NCBI GenBank assembly: GCA_016219075.1
Contig: JACRCJ010000071.1
Span: 1 to 6,098 of the forward strand
From: Deltaproteobacteria bacterium
GTDB taxonomy: Bacteria > Desulfobacterota > GWC2-55-46
Direction: 5' to 3'
Length of the DNA: 6,098 bases
Shown here: one piece after another, positions 1-5,040 of the stretch
Numbering within the stretch: position 1 is the first letter of the stretch
Layout of the letters: every line of letters begins with the position of its first letter
The notes under the pieces: generated by a model
Database searches by the model: none
The model's input: the letters and a program-made list of their open reading frames with translations, nothing else
Told to the model about the DNA's origin: nothing
Translations under genes and position numbers: made by a program

Positions 1-21
1 TAAAGCAGTAAGGCGCAACGC

Positions 22-54
22 ACTGTTGCAAAAATGTTGTAGAACTGTTGTAAA
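22..54 (+). repeat. Three tandem 11-base direct repeats, putative integrase arm-type sites
   Basis: Copies start at 22, 33 and 44: ACTGTTGCAAA, AATGTTGTAGA and ACTGTTGTAAA, in exact 11-base phase. The same unit recurs at 102-123 and 344-365. The spacing of one helical turn and the position beside a tRNA core suggest protein binding sites; binding by the integrase is inference. Confidence 0.7.
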
Positions 55-101
55 AAAGAAATCGTCACCCCTGATCTCAATATCGAAAGTCTTAAGACTC
101 C

Positions 102-123
102 ACTGTTGTAAAACTGTTGCAGA
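102..123 (+). repeat. Two tandem 11-base direct repeats, putative integrase arm-type sites
   Basis: Copies start at 102 and 113: ACTGTTGTAAA and ACTGTTGCAGA, again 11 bases apart and in the same direction as the group at 22-54. Confidence 0.7.
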
Positions 124-177
124 CAGGGAGGGAATAGCGGGACTCAAGGGAAACAGAGGGAATCAAGGGACAAGAAT

Positions 178-232
178 TAACCCCTTGATTTTCAAGTCAA
201 AACCGGAAAGTCAGACCGAGATCAAGGGGTTA
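178..232. repeat. Perfect 12-base inverted repeat with wide loop
   Basis: TAACCCCTTGAT (178-189) and ATCAAGGGGTTA (221-232) pair perfectly around a 31-base loop, followed shortly by TTTTTT (236-241). The large loop makes it a poor terminator. It lies 20 bases before the tRNA core. The right arm shares CAAGGGGTTA with the start of the terminator stem at 305-314. Confidence 0.5.
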
Positions 233-252
233 TAGTTTTTTGCTGTTTCATA

Positions 253-297
253 CTGGCAGTCTTGAGGTCAGGGGTTCGATCCCCCTCTGCTCCACCA
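253..297 (+). tRNA. 3' part of a tRNA, probably tRNA-Ala (GGC), likely attachment-site core
   Basis: Reading back from CCA (295-297): discriminator A294, acceptor strand CTGCTCC (287-293) and a perfect T-arm (AGGGG 270-274, loop TTCGATC, CCCCT 282-286). Before these lie a five-base variable loop AGGTC (265-269), the anticodon 3' stem TCTTG (260-264) and a loop CTGGCAG (253-259), placing GGC (Ala) after U33. U70 fits the G3:U70 pair of tRNA-Ala. The 5' half is absent: bases before 253 do not pair with TCTTG, and no matching acceptor strand, D-arm or 5' end is found upstream. Tyrosine integrases commonly use exactly this stretch, from the anticodon loop to CCA, as their core. A C32-G38 combination is unusual, so the Ala assignment is likely but not certain. 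Confidence 0.85.
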
Positions 298-305
298 AGA
301 AAACC

Positions 306-337
306 AAGGGGTTACGCATTAAGCGTAGCCCCTTTTT
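306..337 (+). terminator. Intrinsic terminator following the tRNA 3' end
   Basis: A 12-base stem (AAGGGGTTACGC, 306-317, with GCGTAGCCCCTT, 323-334, one G-T pair) closes a five-base loop and runs into TTTTT (333-337). It starts nine bases after the tRNA CCA and would end its transcript. On the minus strand the same stem is followed by only a short GGTTTTC, so it may partly stop the exporter operon too. The stop codon of the integrase remnant lies inside the stem. Confidence 0.85.
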
Positions 338-500
338 CATTGGACTGTTGCAAAACTGTTGCAACTTTATCCAGCACCTCTACCCCATCCCTCAAACTTT
401 CAGGGCAATGATGCGAATACCTCTGCGTCATTTTGATATCCTTATGTCCCAGAAGCTTCGCTATCTTGTAGAGGTCTACACCGGCCTGAGCCTGATTCCT
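312..500 (-). pseudogene. C-terminal remnant of a tyrosine recombinase (phage-type integrase)
   Basis: The minus strand reads about 60 codons typical of the end of an integrase: QAGVDLYKIAKLLGH, then KDIKMTQRYSHHCPESL, then a tail VEVLDKVATVLQQS, stopping at TAA (312-314). The LGH histidine (444-446) and the presumed nucleophilic tyrosine of RYSH (417-419) are present. The first catalytic Arg, the Lys and the HxxR block should lie upstream but are missing. No integrase-like reading is visible past about position 490-500, where the methyltransferase ends in another frame. There is no plausible start codon for an independent protein, so it is a dead fragment. Its C-terminal codons contain two copies of the 11-base repeat that flanks the neighbouring tRNA piece. 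The exact break point is uncertain by about ten bases. Confidence 0.85.
344..365 (+). repeat. Two tandem 11-base direct repeats on the other side of the tRNA core
   Basis: Copies start at 344 and 355: ACTGTTGCAAA and ACTGTTGCAAC, 11 bases apart, inside the last codons of the integrase remnant (minus strand VATVLQQS). They are in the same orientation as the copies at 22-54 and 102-123. Confidence 0.72.
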
Positions 501-1323
501 ATTTGAATGCCTTCCAGAACCCCAGGAAGCCGCCCCACGAGCCGGCCTTTTCAGCCCTTGAAAAGCCTGCGCACTGCATCAGCTCGCCGAGCCTGCCTTT
601 TACCTGGTCTTCCGTAAATGACCAGAAAAGGAGCGGCCACAGGAGCACCCACCACAGGAAGACCGTGGGCCTGTCAACGTCCACAAGGACAAGCCGCCCA
701 CCGGGCTTCAGCACCCTGTGTACCTCTGAGAGCCCCTTTATCTTCACCTCAGGCGGCAGGTGATGGAGCATGGCGCTCGAAAGTACGCAATCAAAGCGGT
801 TATCTTCAAAGGGGAGGTCTTCTATCACGGCAAGCCTGAATTCAGCACGGCTCCCTTCCTTAAGGGCGTTCTTTTTGGCGACTCCTATCATCTTTGCGGC
901 CGGGTCTATGCCGATTGCGTAACCTGTCTGCCCGACCGCCAGAGCTGCAAGACGCGTCAACACCCCGGTGCCGCAGCCGACGTCCAGCACGCTCTCGCCG
1001 GGCTTCAACTCCGCGTAACGAAGCGTTGCCTGCCTGAATGCACGGCCAAGCCCAATCAGCGGGCAGTACCTGTCATAGACAGGCGCCAGTATGTCAAGGG
1101 GCATGCCCTGGGTATGGAGCGTTTCAGGGGAAAATCCGACCCTGTGGCGAGACATTTTTATCATGCCATAGAGGATGATCGCAGGACATACGAGGAGCAG
1201 CGCCATGAGTACCGCCGCCCATACGGTAAACCCCAGGAGCATGAATATCCACACGGCAAGTGCGGTCATCAAAGGAGGACAGAGCCAGATGAGCCTTCGG
1301 AGCCTTTCTTTAGCCTTACTCAT
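499..1323 (-). CDS. Membrane-anchored class I SAM-dependent methyltransferase
   Basis: 274 residues. Residues ~12-31 and ~34-55 form two hydrophobic helices, so the enzyme is probably fixed to the inner membrane with its catalytic domain in the cytoplasm. The catalytic domain shows motif I VLDVGCGTG (112-120), the acidic motif II GIDP (138-141), VLSSAMLHHLPPEV (180-193) and VLKPGGRLVLVDV (204-216). This is the UbiE/Methyltransf_11 style Rossmann fold. A third hydrophobic patch (222-234, Trp-rich) may touch the membrane. Such features fit a lipid, quinone or other hydrophobic acceptor, but nothing identifies the substrate. The ATG at 1323 overlaps the permease stop by 8 bases and has AGGAGG just upstream, making it the last gene of the exporter operon. 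Its stop (TAG, 499-501) lies exactly at the edge of an integrase remnant, so its C-terminus could have been altered by a rearrangement, although GGFLGFWKAFK looks like a normal end. Confidence 0.9.
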   Translation of the reverse strand: MSKAKERLRRLIWLCPPLMTALAVWIFMLLGFTVWAAVLMALLLVCPAIILYGMIKMSRHRVGFSPETLHTQGMPLDILAPVYDRYCPLIGLGRAFRQATLRYAELKPGESVLDVGCGTGVLTRLAALAVGQTGYAIGIDPAAKMIGVAKKNALKEGSRAEFRLAVIEDLPFEDNRFDCVLSSAMLHHLPPEVKIKGLSEVHRVLKPGGRLVLVDVDRPTVFLWWVLLWPLLFWSFTEDQVKGRLGELMQCAGFSRAEKAGSWGGFLGFWKAFK

Positions 1324-2440
1324 ACATCCTCCTTTTAAGGCGAAGGAGGCTCAAGGGGAATATAACCGCCCCGAAAAGGAATATAGCGAGGAGCTTCGGC
1401 CAGAGTATCCCAAGGCCGATCCCCTTGAGGAATATCCCGAGGGCTATCTCCATATAATAGCGTACTGGGCTTAAATAAGAGAGATACTGGAGGGCAAGAG
1501 GCATGCTCTCTACAGGCACAACCGTGCCTGAGAGGAACATTATCGGGAACAGTATGAAGAACGATATGAGGAGCGCCTGTTGTAAATTTTTTGATAAAGT
1601 CGATATGAAGACCCCGATGCCCATGCTGGTAAATAGAAATATCGCCGAGGCCAGAAAAAAAAGAACTATGCTCCCCTTTACGGGAAGGCCCAGACCTGAT
1701 GCTATCAAAAGGCTCGGTATGAGCGATAGCATCGATATGGCTACGGTAGGAAGGAGTTTCGCCAATATGACCTCGTGCCTCCTTAAAGGTGTAAGCATAA
1801 TCTGCTCAATGGTTCCGGTTTCCTTCTCCCTCACCATGGTAGCGGCCGGGTGTATCATCCCTATCATCATACCGGCCACGACGATCATCGAGACTATCAT
1901 AAAGTAGCGGAACTTCAACTCCGGGTTATACCAGACCCTTACCTCCGGCTCCACTTCAGGGACTTCAGCCCTCAGGCCGGTTCTACGCAGGGATTCGAGG
2001 GCCGCGTCTCTTGAAAAACCCTCGATTATGGCGCCGGCATACCCCCGTGCCGTATTCGCCGTGTTCGAGTTCGTGCCGCTCAAGATAATCTGGAGATCCC
2101 CCCTTCTCCCCTTTCCTACGGCCTCCGAAAAATCCGGAGGTATCACCAGCCCCATATCGACCTGCCCGGAATCCAGGAGGCCGTCCATCTCTTTAAGGCT
2201 TGATACATAAAGGGCCCTGGTAAAATACTCCGTAGATGTGAACCTCTCGACAAGCTTCTGGCTCCACTGGCTCCTGTCCGTGTCATAAACGGCCATGTGG
2301 AGGTTTTTGACCTCGAAGCTCAAGGCCATTGTGCACATGACGACCTCCACGGTATATGTCCAGACTATGAGGAGTATAAGCATCCTGTCCCTCAGGAACT
2401 GGAGGAACTCCTTTTTTATGGCCGCCTTGAGCCTTCCCAT
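1316..2440 (-). CDS. ybhR: ABC-2 type transporter permease (YbhR-like)
   Basis: Second inner-membrane permease, 374 residues, with the same plan as its upstream neighbour: N-terminal IKKEFLQFLRDR, TM1 (about 20-40), a periplasmic domain with AVYDTDRSQ, VIPPDFS and RVWYNP (to ~172), TM2 (~178-198), the ATPase-contacting VREKETGTIEQ (203-213), TM3-TM6 and a basic end (RLKRR). The conserved blocks shared with the neighbour show an old duplication, but the proteins differ widely elsewhere. The ATG at 2440 directly follows the upstream TGA (TGAATG), and AAGGTGG lies five bases before it, inside the end of the upstream gene, which favours coupled translation. Its last codons contain the ribosome binding site of the methyltransferase. 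It is expected to pair with the other permease beneath the adaptor. Confidence 0.94.
   Translation of the reverse strand: MGRLKAAIKKEFLQFLRDRMLILLIVWTYTVEVVMCTMALSFEVKNLHMAVYDTDRSQWSQKLVERFTSTEYFTRALYVSSLKEMDGLLDSGQVDMGLVIPPDFSEAVGKGRRGDLQIILSGTNSNTANTARGYAGAIIEGFSRDAALESLRRTGLRAEVPEVEPEVRVWYNPELKFRYFMIVSMIVVAGMMIGMIHPAATMVREKETGTIEQIMLTPLRRHEVILAKLLPTVAISMLSLIPSLLIASGLGLPVKGSIVLFFLASAIFLFTSMGIGVFISTLSKNLQQALLISFFILFPIMFLSGTVVPVESMPLALQYLSYLSPVRYYMEIALGIFLKGIGLGILWPKLLAIFLFGAVIFPLSLLRLKRRMYE
1328..1333 (-). promoter_or_regulatory. Ribosome binding site of the methyltransferase
   Basis: AGGAGG on the minus strand, formed by the last Arg-Arg codons of the permease. It sits only four bases before the ATG at 1323, which is close but usable, and it supports that start and translational coupling. 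Confidence 0.7.
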
Positions 2441-3562
2441 TCAGGCCACCTTCTTTTTGAACCTGAGGCTTGCGAGCACAAACAGCACAGAAGCGTAAAC
2501 CACGAGCAAAAGGATATTGAACCAGAGGTATTCCAGTCCCACGCCTTTAAGGAACAGGTCCCTGCTGATGTCATTAAAATAACGCGCCGGGAAGAAATAG
2601 GTATAAAGCTGCATCATGTAGGGCATCGTGGCTATAGGGAAAAGGAAGCCCGAAAAAAGGAACGAGGGCATGAGAGTGACTATCAGGGATAAAAGCATCG
2701 CGCCGAGCTGGGTTTTTGTCAGGGTCGAGACAAACAGGCCTATGCCGACCGTAGTAAGGACGTAGATTATGGATGTTAACACAAGTAGCAGGATGGACCC
2801 TTTAAAAGGTATCCTGAACCAGAGCGTGCCCACGGCAAGGATCAAAAGCATCTCCCCGAACGCGGTAATGCCGTACGGTATTATCTTTCCCAGAATGAAC
2901 ACGGGCGGGCTGATGGGCGAAACATAGACCTGCTCTATGGTACCCCTTTCCTTTTCCCTGACGATGGCAAGGGCCGTGAGCATCGGAGGAAAGGCCATAA
3001 GGAGTACCGCAAAAAGTCCCGGCACGATGTAGTTGACGCTCTTCATCGGCGGGTTGTACCACACCCTCGGGATAAGGCCGGCAGGGTGTTCCAGATGAAC
3101 CCCCTTCTTGGCGAGGTATTCCTCCATTAAATCCATCGAATAGGAATTGACGATGGATGTGGCGTAATTTGAGACTATCATGGCGGTGGCTGAAAACGAT
3201 CCGTCTAAGATTATCTGTACTTCCGCCTTCCTGTAGGAGTTTATGCTCTTTGAAAAATCCGGGGGGATGACAATCGCTATTGCGGCCTTGCCGCGGTCAA
3301 GCGCTTCGTTGACTTCTTGGCCGGAGTCCAGGTGATATTTTGGGATAAAGTAGCCGCTGGCCGTGAACGCCTCTATGAGCTTCTGGCTGTCCTGGCTCCT
3401 GTCCTGGTCATAGACGGCCATGGATATGTCCTTTACGTCAAGCGAGATGGCATAGCCGAAGAGAAATAACATTACAAGTGGCAGTAGTATGGCTGTGCCG
3501 AGGGTTACCGGGTCCCTCAGTATCTCCTTGAACTCCTTTTTTATAAGCGCCGGAAGTATCAT
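2441..3562 (-). CDS. ybhS: ABC-2 type transporter permease (YbhS-like)
   Basis: Inner-membrane permease, 373 residues, the usual size for the ABC-2 exporter family with a large extracytoplasmic insertion. A short cytoplasmic N-terminus (IKKEFKEILRDP) precedes TM1 (about 20-40). The periplasmic domain (about 41-175) carries the family motifs AVYDQDRSQ, VIPPDFS and RVWYNP. Then come TM2 (~177-200), the cytoplasmic VREKERGTIEQ segment (201-211) that would contact the ATPase, and TM3-TM6 up to ~366, ending in a basic tail (RFKKK). The start at 3562 overlaps the ATPase stop as ATGA, with GGAG eight bases upstream. It is a paralogue of the next permease and probably forms a heterodimer with it. Which of the two is YbhS and which YbhR rests on gene order only. 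Confidence 0.94.
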   Translation of the reverse strand: MILPALIKKEFKEILRDPVTLGTAILLPLVMLFLFGYAISLDVKDISMAVYDQDRSQDSQKLIEAFTASGYFIPKYHLDSGQEVNEALDRGKAAIAIVIPPDFSKSINSYRKAEVQIILDGSFSATAMIVSNYATSIVNSYSMDLMEEYLAKKGVHLEHPAGLIPRVWYNPPMKSVNYIVPGLFAVLLMAFPPMLTALAIVREKERGTIEQVYVSPISPPVFILGKIIPYGITAFGEMLLILAVGTLWFRIPFKGSILLLVLTSIIYVLTTVGIGLFVSTLTKTQLGAMLLSLIVTLMPSFLFSGFLFPIATMPYMMQLYTYFFPARYFNDISRDLFLKGVGLEYLWFNILLLVVYASVLFVLASLRFKKKVA

Positions 3563-5040
3563 GCACCCCTCTCCATAAGGCGCAGGAAGACCTCTTCAAG
3601 GGAGCCGGTGTTATAAACCGCTTTGAGCCTTGCGGGTTCATCGAGCGCAAGGACCCTCCCCTGGTGAAGGAAGGCGACCCTTGTGCATGCCTCGACCTCG
3701 CTTAGATAGTGAGTCGTGACAAAGACCGTTGTCCCTGTCCCGGCAAGCAAACCGATTATCTCCCAGAAGGCCTTCCTTGAGGCAGGGTCGATGCCTGAAG
3801 TGGGCTCATCGAGGAAAAGGACGTCCGGAGAGTGCAGGAGGCTGCAGCCGAGGGCGAGACGCTGCCTTACAGCGCCCGACACCTCTTTTGTAAGGGTCTT
3901 TTCCCTGCCCAGAAGGCCAGCCGCCTCCAGTACCCAGCCTTTCCTCTCCTCAAGGGTCTTTGAGCCGACCCCGTAAACACTGCCGAAAAAATCGATATTC
4001 TCCTCTACGGTAAGGTCGAGGTAAAGGGAAAACTTCTGGGACATGTAGCCGATCTTGCCTTTTACCTGCGCAGGCTTCCTGACAACGTCAACACCCGCCA
4101 CCTCTACCGAGCCGCCTGACGGAGGGATTATCCCGCATAATATGCGTATCGTCGTGGTCTTGCCGGAGCCGTTGGGCCCCACAAAACCAAAGACCTCCCC
4201 CCGCCTGACCGAAAAACTGATTCCGTCAACCGCGGTAAAGCCGTCGAAACTCTTCTTCAGGCCTTCTACCCTTATCGTGTCCCCTTCGGAGACCTTTGCC
4301 GGAAAGGGCGGTTTCCTTTTCAATTTCACCCGTTTTATATGTTTCAGAAAGACCTCTTCAAGGTCGCCTATCGCCTGCGGGCTGTCGCAGGCCAGAAGCC
4401 TGCCTTCAAGGAGGAAGGCGAGCCTCTGGCACCTTTTGGCCTCGTCCATGTAAGATGTGCTCATGACGATAGTCCTGCCCTTGGAATGATAATCCTCTAT
4501 CATGCGCCACAGATGGCGTCTGGAGAGAGGGTCAACGCCGAGAGTCGGCTCATCGAGCACGAGGATGTCAGGCTCATGGACGAGGTTACAGCATAGTGCG
4601 AGCTTTTTCTGCATCCCTCCCGAAAGGTGCCTTGTTCTCCTTTGCAGGAAAGGGTGGAGGCCTGAGAACTCAAGGAGCCTCCTTTTTCTCTCAACGAAAA
4701 CCTCTTCAGGGACCTTTCTTATCCTGGCAAAAAACTCCAGGTTCTCCTCCACCGTCAGGTCCTCATAGAGGGAATATGCCTGGGACATATAGCCTATCCT
4801 GGAGGTAATCTTTGAGGCGTCCCTTACAGTATCGAACCCGTCTACCTTAACCGACCCCGTTGAAGGGTCAAGGATCGCGCAGATGGACTGTATAAGCGTT
4901 GTCTTGCCGGACCCGTCAGGCCCGGCGATGCAGAAGAGTTCGCCCTTTTTTATCTCGAGGTTCATATCCCTTAAGGCCCAGTCCTTCCTGAATAGACGGC
5001 CGAGGTTTTTAACCTCTATGACAGCCTCACCATTGGGCAT
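3559..5040 (-). CDS. ybhF: Double-domain ABC exporter ATPase (YbhF-like)
   Basis: Cytoplasmic ATPase with two fused nucleotide-binding domains that powers the two permeases downstream. NBD1 (about 6-235) has Walker A GPDGSGKTT (40-48), Q-loop Q87, signature LSGGM (139-143) and Walker B VLDEPT with E164, but the switch histidine is replaced by Ser196 (STSYMDEA). NBD2 (about 256-493) has Walker A GPNGSGKTT (288-296), Q335, a weak signature VSGAV (387-391), Walker B FLDEPT with E412 and a normal His444 (TTHYL). E. coli YbhF, as I recall it, has 578 residues with a longer linker; here the linker is only ~20-25 residues. Both domains end in a similar LEEVFL stretch. The ATG at 5040 is supported by AAGGTGG at 5048-5054, seven bases upstream. 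It overlaps the adaptor stop by 14 bases and shares ATGA with the next gene. The substrate cannot be read from the sequence. Confidence 0.95.
   Translation of the reverse strand: MPNGEAVIEVKNLGRLFRKDWALRDMNLEIKKGELFCIAGPDGSGKTTLIQSICAILDPSTGSVKVDGFDTVRDASKITSRIGYMSQAYSLYEDLTVEENLEFFARIRKVPEEVFVERKRRLLEFSGLHPFLQRRTRHLSGGMQKKLALCCNLVHEPDILVLDEPTLGVDPLSRRHLWRMIEDYHSKGRTIVMSTSYMDEAKRCQRLAFLLEGRLLACDSPQAIGDLEEVFLKHIKRVKLKRKPPFPAKVSEGDTIRVEGLKKSFDGFTAVDGISFSVRRGEVFGFVGPNGSGKTTTIRILCGIIPPSGGSVEVAGVDVVRKPAQVKGKIGYMSQKFSLYLDLTVEENIDFFGSVYGVGSKTLEERKGWVLEAAGLLGREKTLTKEVSGAVRQRLALGCSLLHSPDVLFLDEPTSGIDPASRKAFWEIIGLLAGTGTTVFVTTHYLSEVEACTRVAFLHQGRVLALDEPARLKAVYNTGSLEEVFLRLMERGA

Larger units (their letters stand above)
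1..252. other. Non-coding stretch left of the tRNA fragment
   Basis: I find no convincing gene here. Open frames in this stretch have low-complexity or unlikely protein sequence and no ribosome binding site. It contains repeat groups at 22-54 and 102-123, TCAAGGG words at 144, 163 and 222, and the inverted repeat ending at 232. It looks like att-site or intergenic DNA of a mobile element; whether its far left side is element or chromosome cannot be told. Confidence 0.6.
22..365. mobile_element. attP-like integration region (tRNA core flanked by repeat arms)
   Basis: The tRNA 3' piece (253-297) is flanked by five copies of an 11-base repeat on its left (22-123) and two on its right (344-365), with an integrase 3' end converging on it. 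This is the layout of a tyrosine-recombinase attP: core, two arms, adjacent int. A chromosomal attL or attR would normally have element arms on one side only. It could be a junction between tandem elements, an excised form, or a decayed site. The assignment of the repeats as arm sites is inference from layout. Confidence 0.5.

Noticed and set aside
26..235. Plus-strand open frame of 69 codons in the left flank
   Set aside because: No ribosome binding site or recognisable protein features; it runs through the 11-base repeats and the inverted repeat, so it is an accident of non-coding DNA.
178..241. Inverted repeat plus T-run as an intrinsic terminator
   Set aside because: The 31-base loop and four-base gap before the T-run make efficient termination unlikely, and no gene upstream needs it.
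253..297. A complete functional tRNA gene
   Set aside because: No D-arm, 5' acceptor strand or anticodon 5' stem can be found upstream; only the 3' part is present.
22..365. CRISPR array from the repeated ACTGTTG units
   Set aside because: Units are only 11 bases, directly tandem without spacers and irregularly grouped; no cas genes are near.
240..506. Plus-strand open frame of 88 codons across the tRNA fragment
   Set aside because: It reads through the tRNA T-arm, the terminator and the antisense of the integrase remnant, which explain the sequence better.
760..1338. Plus-strand open frame of 192 codons opposite the methyltransferase
   Set aside because: The opposite strand encodes clear SAM-binding motifs in a full-length protein; this frame shows no family features and is a shadow.
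1577..1586. An eighth copy of the repeat (CTGTTGTAAA)
   Set aside because: It lies alone inside the second permease, where it encodes conserved-looking residues (NLQQ antisense), and has no phased partner.
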